Source: Nocardiopsis ganjiahuensis DSM 45031 (GTDB lineage Bacteria; Actinomycetota; Actinomycetes; Streptosporangiales; Streptosporangiaceae). From it: 64,000 bases of DNA. The stretch covers positions 62,001 through 126,000 of the forward strand of contig NZ_ANBA01000011.1 in the NCBI RefSeq assembly GCF_000341085.1, in the 5' to 3' direction. The notes beneath the pieces are model-generated. The model did no database searches, was not told the origin of the DNA, and saw nothing but the letters and a program-made list of their open reading frames with translations. Within the stretch, counting starts at the first letter, position 1. The number at the start of each line of letters is the position of its first letter. Made by a program: the position numbers and the translations under genes. This document shows, piece by piece, positions 14,375 to 23,675 of this stretch.

Positions 14375-15632
14375 CGGAGGGCTCCCTCGGAACGGCCGGG
14401 ACAGTGGCGGAGACCGCCGCCCCGGCACCTGGTTCGGACTCGATCTCCAGGGTGCCCGCGAGCCGGGTCACCCGCTGGCGCATCGAGGTCAGGCCGAAAC
14501 CGCCGCTGGCCTCGCTGCCGGGTGCGAATCCCGCGCCGTCGTCGCGGACGTCCAGGACGACCAGGTCCCCCACGTACGACAGGGTCACCCCGACGCGGGT
14601 GGCCCCCGCGTGTCCGGCGACGTTGGACAGGGCCTCCTGGGCGGTGCGGAGCAGAGCCGACTCGACCTCCGGATGCAGAGGGACGACCGGTCCGGTGGTG
14701 GTGAAGTCGGCGCGCACCCCGTTGAGCCGGGACCACTCGGCGGTGAGGCCGGCCAGGGCGTCGGTCAGCGGAGCGCCCTCCAGCGGGGCCGGGCCCAGGG
14801 CGTGCACGGATCTGCGCGCCTCCACGAGGTTCTCGCGGGCCAGGCGGGTGGCGTTGGCGATCCTCAGCCGCCACTCGGCGCGGTTCGGGTCGTCGGGATC
14901 GGCGAACGTGTCGGCCTCGGCCCGTTCGGCCGCCTGGAGCTGGGCGATGATGCCCACGAAGCCCTGGGCCAGGGTGTCGTGGATCTCCCGGGCCATGCGC
15001 TCGCGTTCGTCGTGCGTCCCCGCCTCGCGGGCCTGGAGCAGCAGCTGCGCCTGCAGCCCCTCGTTCTCCCGGATGGTCTCCCGCAGCTGTTCCACCATCC
15101 GCCCGCGCTCGTCGCTGCGCTCCGCGGTGACCTCGCCGAAGTGGCTGAAGATCGCGACCATGTAGACGACGGCGGCCACGAAGAACACGTGGAAGAGGAC
15201 CGACGCGGGGGTGGGATCGGGGAGCCCGCCCAGGTAGGCGGTGACGGTGACGGCCGCGGTGGCCGCCACCCCCGCGAACTTCCAGCGGCCCCGGAGGAAG
15301 TGCCAGGAGTAGACGTAGCCGGTGAAGCCGAAGAATCCCGCGAACCAGACGCTCCGGGTGCTGAGCACCGCGATCATCACGACCAGTGCGGCCACGAGGG
15401 CGGCCGTCCGCTTCGGGTGCGCGGACCACTCCGGGTTCAGCCCGGTCATGGCCCAGATGAGCGCCGCCGCGAGGGCCACGAGGCCGAGGGTCTCCAGGTT
15501 CCGGGGCCAGGGGCTCTCATGGGTGACCACGGTCAGGACGGTGGAAGCGGCCAGCAGGACGTAGGGCACGGCGGTGATGAGCCGCCGCTGGCGCAGGTCG
15601 AGGTCGTGTTCCGGCACCGTCTCCATACTCAC
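14367..15632 (-). CDS. sensor histidine kinase, HisKA_3 type
   Basis: The 421-aa protein has an N-terminal block of about six membrane helices without a large extracellular loop. A dimerisation domain follows, with the phosphoacceptor in RMAREIHDTLAQGF near residue 220, and then a HATPase_c domain (RTAQEALSNVAGHAGA, DVRDDGAGF, GGFGLTSMRQRV). The intramembrane-sensing layout fits detection of membrane stress. It shares an ATGA overlap with the upstream permease gene and overlaps the regulator gene downstream. Confidence 0.95.
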   Translation of the reverse strand: MSMETVPEHDLDLRQRRLITAVPYVLLAASTVLTVVTHESPWPRNLETLGLVALAAALIWAMTGLNPEWSAHPKRTAALVAALVVMIAVLSTRSVWFAGFFGFTGYVYSWHFLRGRWKFAGVAATAAVTVTAYLGGLPDPTPASVLFHVFFVAAVVYMVAIFSHFGEVTAERSDERGRMVEQLRETIRENEGLQAQLLLQAREAGTHDERERMAREIHDTLAQGFVGIIAQLQAAERAEADTFADPDDPNRAEWRLRIANATRLARENLVEARRSVHALGPAPLEGAPLTDALAGLTAEWSRLNGVRADFTTTGPVVPLHPEVESALLRTAQEALSNVAGHAGATRVGVTLSYVGDLVVLDVRDDGAGFAPGSEASGGFGLTSMRQRVTRLAGTLEIESEPGAGAAVSATVPAVPREPSGE

Positions 15633-16330
15633 TCCCAGCGGAAGGATCTGGCCGCCACGAGGCTGAGGACCACCGCGTACACGGCCATGGTGACCAGCGG
15701 CAGCGGTTCGAGGGCTCCGCCGTTCCAGAGCTCGTGGAGGCTCTGCCGCAGGGCGCCCATGGGGGTGTACCGACCGACGACGGCAAGGATATCGGGCATG
15801 TGTTCGACGGGCTGCATGAGTCCGCCGAGGTAGGCCAGGGGAAAGTAGAGCAGGACGCCGAACCCGTTGGCGGCCCGCCCGTTGGGGGCGAGCGCGGCGA
15901 TGAGCAGGCCGACGGAGAACATCGCGGCGGTACCGAGCAGGAAGACCAGCAGGAACCCCAGGGGCCCGGGCGCCCGGGCCCCGAGGAAACCGACCCCGAC
16001 GACGAGCAGCAGGGCGGCCGTGGCCACAGCCATGACCAGCTGGAGCAGGAGCTGCACGGTGAGCAGGTTGCCCGGACTCACGGGGGTCACCGAGAGCCTG
16101 CGCAGGACGCCCCGTTCCCGGTAGGTGGCCAGGGTGGTGGGGAGCAGGTAGAGACCGACCAGGCCGAGCGCCATCGACACCGCCATCGGCATGAGGAAGG
16201 TGTCCCCCTCGCTGATCCCCCCGCCGAACACCAGGAGGATGAAGAGGGGGATGAGCAGTGAGAACACCGCTCCGGGTTCACGCACCATCAGTTTGGTCTC
16301 GACGTGTGTGAGTTTGGCGAGGACAGGCAC
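15629..16330 (-). CDS. ABC-2 type exporter permease
   Basis: The 233-aa protein has six predicted membrane segments in the ABC-2 layout, with the conserved YRERGVLRRLSVTPVSP cytoplasmic motif after TM2 and PLAYLGGLMQPVEHMP near TM5. It pairs with the ATPase gene 34 bases upstream and is coupled by ATGA to the histidine kinase. Likely substrates are lipids or membrane-active compounds, and the set resembles kinase-linked exporters of actinomycetes. The substrate cannot be read from sequence. Confidence 0.9.
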   Translation of the reverse strand: MPVLAKLTHVETKLMVREPGAVFSLLIPLFILLVFGGGISEGDTFLMPMAVSMALGLVGLYLLPTTLATYRERGVLRRLSVTPVSPGNLLTVQLLLQLVMAVATAALLLVVGVGFLGARAPGPLGFLLVFLLGTAAMFSVGLLIAALAPNGRAANGFGVLLYFPLAYLGGLMQPVEHMPDILAVVGRYTPMGALRQSLHELWNGGALEPLPLVTMAVYAVVLSLVAARSFRWE

Positions 16331-16364
16331 AGCGGTTCTTCCGTTCGGGTCGGGCCGGGCGGGT

Positions 16365-17282
<918 letters not shown>

Positions 17283-17418
17283 GCCCACAAGCCTGGTCCG
17301 CCGGGCCTCGGAGCGAATCGCCTGTCCGGCCCCGATCCCGCGCGGATCCGGCCGACCCCCGCCATCCACCGTTCGGTGGATGGCGTCCCCGGAGCCCGGC
17401 GGACGGCCCGGCCCGGGC

Positions 17419-18612
17419 TCACTCCGGGTCGGTGAGCAGGTCCGCGTGGGCCGAGGCGTTGCCCAGGGAGCGGAGCAGCTCTCCCACGAGGCGGTCGGTG
17501 GCGCTGCCGGGTTTCTCCAGCTCCAGCTGGGGAACCCGGGTGACCTGCTCGTAGCGCTCGGCGTCGTACTCCACTCCGGGGGACGGGTACCGCTCGTCGG
17601 CCCAGGCGGAGACGCCGTGCAGGTTGGTGACGGCCACGCCCACGTCCCAGCTGCCGCCGTATCCCGCATCCTTCGAGAGGCTGCCGAGCAGGTCGAGGAA
17701 GGCGCGGACCCGGAAGGCCAGTGCGCCGTCGAAGATCAGGTGCTGGCCGTACCGGCGGTCGGCCGACCTCCCGCAGTACAGGAACACCTCGCCGCGCTCG
17801 CGGACGATGAACCGCAGGTCGTTCTGCTCCCTGGCCTCCGCCGCGGTCTGGCTCGCGATGCCCACGCCGCCCGCGGTGCGGAACCCGGACCACAGGTCCC
17901 CGAACTCCGGGGCGACCAGGGCGGTCTCGCCGCCGCGTGAGCGGGTCCGCTCCGAGATCCCGTCGCGGACCAGGTCGAACAGGAGGGGGCGCGCGTCCTC
18001 GGCGGCGGTCCAGGCCTTGAACATCCCGGGGATGCGGCGGGAGGGCAGCGCGACCACGTGCAGGTGGGCCAGTTCGCCCTCGGGGAAGGGGTCCCTCTCC
18101 ACCTGTTCGCGCAGCGCGGTGCGCACCACGTCCAGGGAGGCGTCCCTGGCCCGGATGAGCCGTTCCACCTCGGCGTCGGACAGGCGCCGCTTCTCCCGGT
18201 CGCCGCGCCCGTAGTACGCGCCTCCCGCCATGTGCGGGGCCAGAGGCGAGGCGGGGACCTCGATGAGCAGGTACCCGTGGCCCGGCCGGTCGCTGTCCAG
18301 CCAGTCCACCGAGACCTGGAGCGGCGGGTCGCAGGAGGAGGCCGCGATCCGGGCCGGGGTCTCCAGGATCTGGTCGACCCACTCGACCGGGGCCAGCTCG
18401 AAGCGCCCCTCGGTCTTGACCTCCCGCACCCCGACCACGATCAGCCCGCCGTCGATGGCGAACGACGCCATGTCCTTGGCCTGGTCCTTGGAGCTGCGGA
18501 GCTGCTGTTTGGCCTCGCGTTTGGGCGTCTCGGTGAACGCGCCCTCGTTCAGGGCCGCCTCGAGTTCGGCTTCGCTGGAAGGGCGCCACGTCGGGGGTAG
18601 GACTCGATCCAT
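17419..18612 (-). CDS. AlbA_2 (Schlafen-like) domain protein
   Basis: The 397-aa soluble protein has, at residues 25-150, an AlbA_2 putative DNA-binding domain: TPKREAKQQL, DMASFAIDGGLIVVGVRE, and later YYGRGDREKRRLSDAEVERL. The remaining 240 residues are not assigned by me; they include GMFKAWTAAEDARPLLFDLV and the C-terminal LVGELLRSLGNASAHADLL. AlbA_2 proteins occur in transcriptional and phage-related contexts, so regulation or defence is possible. The gene stands alone, with intergenic DNA of 136 bases downstream and 128 bases before the repeats upstream. Confidence 0.8.
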   Translation of the reverse strand: MDRVLPPTWRPSSEAELEAALNEGAFTETPKREAKQQLRSSKDQAKDMASFAIDGGLIVVGVREVKTEGRFELAPVEWVDQILETPARIAASSCDPPLQVSVDWLDSDRPGHGYLLIEVPASPLAPHMAGGAYYGRGDREKRRLSDAEVERLIRARDASLDVVRTALREQVERDPFPEGELAHLHVVALPSRRIPGMFKAWTAAEDARPLLFDLVRDGISERTRSRGGETALVAPEFGDLWSGFRTAGGVGIASQTAAEAREQNDLRFIVRERGEVFLYCGRSADRRYGQHLIFDGALAFRVRAFLDLLGSLSKDAGYGGSWDVGVAVTNLHGVSAWADERYPSPGVEYDAERYEQVTRVPQLELEKPGSATDRLVGELLRSLGNASAHADLLTDPE

Positions 18613-18740
18613 GTCGGCATCATGCCCACTATCACCGACAACCCCGCACGACTTCCCGAACTCGGGTCCGTGGTTCCCCGGGCCGGAGGGCCCCGGGCCG
18701 GAAGCGGGGCCTCCGGCGTCCGGAACGCGACGGCGCGGGG

Positions 18741-18880
18741 TCAGCGGGCCGCGGGGTCCGGTAGGGGTTCAGGGTGCCACCGGGTCCGGTAGGGGTTCAG
18801 CGGGCCGCGGGGTCCGGTAGGGGTTCAGCGGGCCGCGGGGTCCGGTAGGGGTTCAGGGGGACGCGGGGTCCGGTGCCGTC
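18741..18880. repeat. 28-bp tandem repeat at the 3' end of the araC-type gene
   Basis: Five consecutive units start at 18741, 18769, 18797, 18825 and 18853. Units 1, 3 and 4 are identical, unit 2 is changed in its first half, and unit 5 is partial. The last unit contains the stop codon (18853-18855) and final codons of the AraC-type gene, so the array looks like repeated duplication of that gene end. No spacers are present, so it is not a CRISPR array. Confidence 0.9.
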
Positions 18881-19863
18881 CCCCGGAAGGTGCGGCGGTA
18901 GGCGCTGGGCGACACCCCGAGCTCGGTCTGCATGTGCTGGCGCAGCGACGCCGCGGTGCCGAACCCGGCCCGGTCCGCGATCCGGTCCACCGACAGGTCC
19001 GAACCCTCCAGGAGCCGGCGGGCCAGGTCCAGTTTGCGCTGGGTGATCCACCGGCCCGGTGACAGTCCCGTCTCCTGCCGGAAGCGGCGGGTGAACGTGC
19101 GCACGCTCATCGACTCCCGCTCGGCCATGTCGGCCAGGCTCGGCTGGAGGTACAGGTGCTCCTGGGCCCAGGCCCGGGCTCGGGCGGTCGCGGACCGCTC
19201 CGGGGCGGGCACGGGCAGGCGGATGTACTGGGCCTGTCCGCCGTCCCGGTGCGGCGGCACCACGGTGTTGCGGGCCACCTCGTTGGCGACGGCGGCTCCG
19301 TGGTCGGTGCGGATCATGTGCAGGCTGAGGTCGATGCCGGAGGCCACCCCGGCGGAGGTCAGCACCCGGCCGTTGTCGGTGTAGAGCACGTCCGGGTCGA
19401 GATCGATGTGCGGGTACATGGCGCGGAAGTACCCGGCGGACATCCAGTGCGTGGTCACCCGGCAGCCGTCCAGGATCCCGGCCGCGGCGAGCACGAACGC
19501 CCCCGAGCAGATGGAGGCGATCCTGGTGCGTTCGCCGATCCTGCGCAGGGCGGCGGCCAGGTCCGGGCGGATCGGGTCGTGCGGGCGCTCGACGTAGTCC
19601 TCCTGGGCTGCGGGCAGGATCACCGTGTCCGCCTCCTCCAGGGCCTCCGGGCCGTGGCGGACGTTGAGGGTGAGGTCGGAGTCGGCGTCGGTGGTGACCA
19701 CCCCCGGTTCCAGGGCGCAGGTGGCCACCTCGTAGAGGGGAAGGCCGTCGGCTCCGCGGACCCGACCGAACAGGCGGTGGACGATCCCGGCCTCGATGGG
19801 CAGTACACCGTGCCGGACGAACAGGGCCACGCGGTGGCGGCCCGGGTGGACGAAGACGTTCAT
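18853..19863 (-). CDS. GlxA-type AraC regulator (DJ-1/PfpI-like plus AraC HTH)
   Basis: The 336-aa protein has an N-terminal class-I glutamine-amidotransferase-like domain (residues 10-190), with DTVILPAAQEDYV and the nucleophile-elbow ASICSGAFVLAAAGILDG. The C-terminal double HTH of the AraC family includes SVRTFTRRFRQETGLSPGRW and ADRAGFGTAASLRQHMQTEL. Such proteins are cytoplasmic transcription activators that sense small metabolites. It is divergent from an MFS carrier with 83 bases between the starts, so it probably controls that carrier. Confidence 0.93.
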   Translation of the reverse strand: MNVFVHPGRHRVALFVRHGVLPIEAGIVHRLFGRVRGADGLPLYEVATCALEPGVVTTDADSDLTLNVRHGPEALEEADTVILPAAQEDYVERPHDPIRPDLAAALRRIGERTRIASICSGAFVLAAAGILDGCRVTTHWMSAGYFRAMYPHIDLDPDVLYTDNGRVLTSAGVASGIDLSLHMIRTDHGAAVANEVARNTVVPPHRDGGQAQYIRLPVPAPERSATARARAWAQEHLYLQPSLADMAERESMSVRTFTRRFRQETGLSPGRWITQRKLDLARRLLEGSDLSVDRIADRAGFGTAASLRQHMQTELGVSPSAYRRTFRGTAPDPASP

Positions 19864-19946
19864 GACACGATCCTATGGCCGGATTCTTTCGGATGTTGTC
19901 TTTCGGGTCACTGTTGATCTCTGACCTGGAACGCGAGCCTGGAGGC

Positions 19947-21251
19947 ATGTCTTCCAGAACCGAGCCGCCGAACCCTGTTCCCCCCGTCGCCGAGGCCCGG
20001 CCCCGGTCCGCGCCGATCCACCGCGCCTGGATGATCGCTCTGGTCGCGGGGCTGACCATCGTGGCCGCGGCGGCCTTCGCAGCGATGCCCGGACTGCTCG
20101 TCACCCCACTGAACACCGAGTACGCGTGGTCGCGCGCCTCGATCGCGCTGGCCTCCTCGGTCAACATGGTCGTCTACGGGCTGATCGCGCCGTTCGCGGC
20201 GGCGATGATGGACCGGTTCGGCATCCGCCGGATCGCCCTGGCGGCGCTCGCGGTGATCGTGGTCGGCGCCGGGCTGACCACGGTGATGACCGCCTCCTGG
20301 CAGCTGACCCTGTACTGGGGTCTGCTCATCGGCGCGGGCGCCGGGTCGCTGTCGATGACCTTCGCCGCGACCGTCGCGCACCACTGGTTCCTGGAGCGGC
20401 GGGGCCTGGTCGTCGGCGCGCTGACCGGGTCGAGCGCCTTCGGTCAGCTGGTCTTCCTGCCCGTACTGGCCTGGACCGTCGACGAGCGGGGGTGGCGGCC
20501 GGCCGTCGTCACCCTGGCGCTGGCCGCCGTGACCGTGGCCGTCCTCGTGGCCCTGGTCCTGCGCGACCACCCCGCCGACCTCGGACTGCGGCCCTACGGG
20601 GCGACGGTGGACGTGCCCAGGCCGAGGGCGGAGCAGGGCGCGGCCCGGCGGACGGTCAGGATCCTGTTCGCGTCGGTGCGCAGCCGACAGTTCTGGATCA
20701 TCGCGGGGACCTTCGCGGTGTGCGGGGCGACCACCAACGGAATCCTGTGGACCCACTTCGTGCCCGCCGCGCAGGACCGCGGGATGGCGGTGACGGTGGC
20801 CGCGGCGCTGGTGTCGACGATCGGCGTGTTCTCGCTGGTCGGCACGGTGATCTCAGGCTGGCTGACCGACCGTTTCGACCCGCGCCGCCTCCTGGTCCTC
20901 TACTACGGGGGCCGGGGTCTGCTGCTGACCGCCCTGCCCGTACTGCTGGGCCCGGAAGCCGGGCCCGCGATCGTGGCCTTCGTGGTGGTCTTCGGCCTGC
21001 TGGACGTGGCGACCGTGCCGCCGACCATCCTGCTGTGCCGCAGGGCGTTCGGCGCGGACGGCGCCGTCGTCTTCGGGTGGGTCAACGCCCTCCACCAGGT
21101 GGGCGCGGGCACCATGGCGGTGTTCGGCGGCCTCACCCGCGACCTGACCGGCGGCTACGGCCCGGTGTGGCTGATCGCGGCGGGGCTGTGCGCGGTGGCC
21201 GCCCTGCTCGCCGTCCGGATCACCCGGACCGACGCGACCACCGAGGGGTGA
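19947..21251 (+). CDS. MFS transporter (12 TM)
   Basis: The 434-aa product is placed from ATG 19947, which has GGAGG 5 bases upstream; the ORF extends 24 codons further up but without a ribosome site. Twelve membrane segments are visible with the MFS motif FDRFG-like MMDRFGIRRIALAAL between TM2 and TM3 and WLTDRFDPRRLLVL in the second half. It resembles oxalate/formate or monocarboxylate carriers. Substrate is unknown. The divergent GlxA-type regulator is the likely controller, and its stop overlaps the next gene by GTGA. Confidence 0.9.
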   Translation: MSSRTEPPNPVPPVAEARPRSAPIHRAWMIALVAGLTIVAAAAFAAMPGLLVTPLNTEYAWSRASIALASSVNMVVYGLIAPFAAAMMDRFGIRRIALAALAVIVVGAGLTTVMTASWQLTLYWGLLIGAGAGSLSMTFAATVAHHWFLERRGLVVGALTGSSAFGQLVFLPVLAWTVDERGWRPAVVTLALAAVTVAVLVALVLRDHPADLGLRPYGATVDVPRPRAEQGAARRTVRILFASVRSRQFWIIAGTFAVCGATTNGILWTHFVPAAQDRGMAVTVAAALVSTIGVFSLVGTVISGWLTDRFDPRRLLVLYYGGRGLLLTALPVLLGPEAGPAIVAFVVVFGLLDVATVPPTILLCRRAFGADGAVVFGWVNALHQVGAGTMAVFGGLTRDLTGGYGPVWLIAAGLCAVAALLAVRITRTDATTEG

Positions 21252-21925
21252 ACACCGTGACCGACCGCTCGAACCCGGGCCCGCCCCCGGACACGGAGCC
21301 GGGCCCGGGCCCGGGCGGCGCCGGACCGCGCCGCCCCTCCCCGCAGTTCTGCCTGGTCCTGCTGCTCCTGGCCGCGGCCGTCGCCTACGTGGGGCTGGCC
21401 GGGTTCGACCAGAGCCTTCGCGCCGCGCGGGGCGAGGGTGCCCCGGGGGTGTTCACTGCCGACAGCCTCACCTGCGTCCAGCACCCGGGGCACGAGTCCT
21501 GCACCTGCAACGGGGCCTTCGTCCCCGAGGACTCCGAGGAGCCCCGGGGCGTCCACCTGCACGCCGCCGGACACGAGACCTGCCAGGTGGGCGAGCCGGT
21601 CCCGGCGATCGACGCGGGCGCGGCCAACCGGGTCTACGGCCCGGACGGCTCCCGCGAGTGGCTGTTCTCCTCGGCCCTCGTCACCGGTTCGCTGGCGGTC
21701 TACGCGGGTGTGGCCCTGGCGTGGGCCCGGTGGGCCCTCTCGCGGTCCCAGCGGAAGGCGCGCCGGAGTTCGCGCGGGGCCGCCTCGACCATGGTGTCCA
21801 GGAAGCGGGCGGCGGCGGAGGCGTCCCGTGCCTCCCGGTCGCCTTCCCCGGGCACCTCGAAGGCCCGGGAGGTCAGCTCCACCACCGAGGCCGGCCAGCC
21901 GGGCCCGGAGTCGTCGCAGCCGTAA
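21248..21925 (+). CDS. hypothetical membrane protein with Cys-rich external loop
   Basis: The 225-aa ORF is coupled to the MFS gene by GTGA. The N-terminus is Pro/Gly-rich. Two membrane segments (FCLVLLLLAAAVAYVGLAGF and ALVTGSLAVYAGVALAWARW) flank a 110-residue loop with four Cys, including SLTCVQHPGHESCTCNGAF and ETCQVG. The loop spacing could allow disulfides outside the cell. The last 75 residues are Ser/Arg-rich and lie antisense to the 3' end of the convergent AlkZ-like gene, so that tail may simply be read-through. I do not recognise the family. Confidence 0.6.
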   Translation: MNTVTDRSNPGPPPDTEPGPGPGGAGPRRPSPQFCLVLLLLAAAVAYVGLAGFDQSLRAARGEGAPGVFTADSLTCVQHPGHESCTCNGAFVPEDSEEPRGVHLHAAGHETCQVGEPVPAIDAGAANRVYGPDGSREWLFSSALVTGSLAVYAGVALAWARWALSRSQRKARRSSRGAASTMVSRKRAAAEASRASRSPSPGTSKAREVSSTTEAGQPGPESSQP

Positions 21926-22443
21926 CCGGTGATCAGCAGCGCGCGGCCGAGCTCGGTGACGTAGCGGTCGGACTCCTTGCTGCCGATCCCGAGTGCGGCC
22001 CGCAGCGCCCGGGTGGTCATGGGCCCCTGGAGCAGCAGGGTCCGGGCCAGGTCGCGGGCGCCCGGGCTCAGGGTCCCGCAGCGGGTGAAGTCGTCCGGCT
22101 CGCCCGGGTACTCGTACAGGTCTGCCAGCAGGTCGGGGCTGATCAGCGTCTGCCTGGTCCCGATGAACCTGCCGAGCCAGGCCTCGCCCCGGGCGGGGAG
22201 TTCGTCCTTCCAACCCCACATCGCCTCGAAGTCGGCGCCCATCCCCGTGGAGAGCACCTCGGCCGTGTCGTCGCGGGAGATCTCCCGCAGGCAGGGGTAG
22301 GTGGGCCGGTCACCCCCGAACAGCACGGCGAACCCGACGTCGTGCACGAACTCCCGGGCCTCCCCGAGCGTGCGGACGACCGGTCGGTCGCACCACCAGC
22401 GCTTCAGCCGCGCTTCGAGAAGATCGTCCACCGCGTGGTCCAT
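21700..22443 (-). CDS. AlkZ-related winged-helix protein
   Basis: The 247-aa protein starts at ATG 22443-22441. Features resemble the shorter AlkZ/YcaQ-like proteins: an N-terminal REFVHDVGFAVLFGGDRPT segment, TRALRAALGIGSKESDRYVT as a winged-helix element, and LLITGYGCDD. Full-length AlkZ is a DNA glycosylase for crosslinked bases. The QxQ/QxD catalytic motif is not evident here, so glycosylase activity is doubtful. Its 3' 226 bases overlap the convergent membrane-protein gene. It is divergent from the CdaR-type regulator. Confidence 0.6.
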   Translation of the reverse strand: MDHAVDDLLEARLKRWWCDRPVVRTLGEAREFVHDVGFAVLFGGDRPTYPCLREISRDDTAEVLSTGMGADFEAMWGWKDELPARGEAWLGRFIGTRQTLISPDLLADLYEYPGEPDDFTRCGTLSPGARDLARTLLLQGPMTTRALRAALGIGSKESDRYVTELGRALLITGYGCDDSGPGWPASVVELTSRAFEVPGEGDREARDASAAARFLDTMVEAAPRELRRAFRWDRERAHRAHARATPA

Positions 22444-22507
22444 GCAAGCTCCTGAGGAGGTGAGGAATCGAACGCTCGTCCGGGTCGGGCGTCAATATCC
22501 TGGCAGC

Positions 22508-23611
22508 ATGCCCGAAGACCGTCGGCGGACGCCGCTGAGCAGTGAGCTCGCACAGCGGGTGGTCGACCTCATCGCCCCGACCATCAGCCACAACATCAAC
22601 GTGATGGACGAGCACGGCACGATCATCGCCTGCATGGACCCCGGCCGGGTCGGCAGTCTGCACCACGGCGCCCAGCGGGTCATCGCCGAGCGCCGCAGCG
22701 TGCTGGTGACCGTGCCCGAACCCGGGACGTCCGACCGGCCCGGCGCCAACGAGCCCCTCATGATCGACGGCGAACTGCGCGGGGTCGTCGGGATCACCGG
22801 GAACCCGCGGGAGGTCGAGGACCTGGCCCGGGTGGTGGCGCTGACCGTCCAGCTGCTCATCGCCCAGGAACACGAGCAGGACGCGGTCAGCAGACGGCAC
22901 ACCGAGGCCCGCGACCTGGTGGCGGCGCTGAGCTCGGGGACGACCCGCCCGGACGACGCCCGGGCACGCCTGGCCGCGGCGGGGCTCGGGCCGCCGTGGT
23001 CGCTGGCCCTGTGGGCGGCGGACGCCCCGCGCCACGGCGGCGGGGTCGCGCCTCCCCCGCTGGCGGAGACCGCCGCGACGAAGGTGAACGGCAGCGGCGG
23101 ACGACGGGCGGCCGTCCTGCACGGCGCGCTATGGATCATCAGCCCCGGTCGGCCCCCCGCGGCGGACGCGCTGGGCCTGCCCGCGGAGAGCCGCCACACG
23201 TACACACCGGCCACCGACGACGTGGAGTCGCTGATGGCCTACGCGGAGGAGTCGCGGGCACTGTGCCGGTACGCGGGGCTGATCCCCAGCATCGAGCGTC
23301 CCGAACCGTGGTCGCGGGAGCTCGCCGTGTCCGTGGCCCACCTGCCCCGCCGGTCCCTCACCCGGATGACCGCCCGTACCGCGTCCCTCAGCGAGGCGCA
23401 GCGCCGGACCGTGTCCGCGATGGCCTCGGCCGGTTCCATGCGCGAGGCGGCCGACGCCGTGTTCGTGCACCGCAACACCCTGCTCCAGCGCGTGGACCGC
23501 ATCCGGAGCGCGACCGGGCTGGACATCCGGCGGCCGGACCACCTGACCACAGTGCACATGTGCCTGTACGCGGAAGCCGCACTGGGCATTTCGCACATAT
23601 CTCCGGAATAA
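22508..23611 (+). CDS. cdaR: CdaR-type sugar diacid regulator
   Basis: The 367-aa protein begins with the diacid-recognition domain, ELAQRVVDLIAPTISHNINVMDEHG, and contains MIDGELRGVVGITGNP. It ends with a PucR-type HTH (SMREAADAVFVHRNTLLQRV). In E. coli CdaR activates glucarate, galactarate and glycerate genes. Here it lies directly upstream of glycerate kinase and a GntP permease, so it most likely activates them in response to glycerate or a sugar diacid. The ATG is only a few bases after a TATCCT box, so the mRNA may be leaderless. Confidence 0.92.
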   Translation: MPEDRRRTPLSSELAQRVVDLIAPTISHNINVMDEHGTIIACMDPGRVGSLHHGAQRVIAERRSVLVTVPEPGTSDRPGANEPLMIDGELRGVVGITGNPREVEDLARVVALTVQLLIAQEHEQDAVSRRHTEARDLVAALSSGTTRPDDARARLAAAGLGPPWSLALWAADAPRHGGGVAPPPLAETAATKVNGSGGRRAAVLHGALWIISPGRPPAADALGLPAESRHTYTPATDDVESLMAYAEESRALCRYAGLIPSIERPEPWSRELAVSVAHLPRRSLTRMTARTASLSEAQRRTVSAMASAGSMREAADAVFVHRNTLLQRVDRIRSATGLDIRRPDHLTTVHMCLYAEAALGISHISPE

Positions 23612-23675
23612 AGCCGCAGGAAGACTGGGCGCCACGCCGTCGAAATGCACCGAACCGGATTCTATGATCTGGCTC

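Noticed and set aside
18741..18880. A possible CRISPR array
   Set aside because: The 28-bp units are contiguous without spacers, and no cas gene is near.
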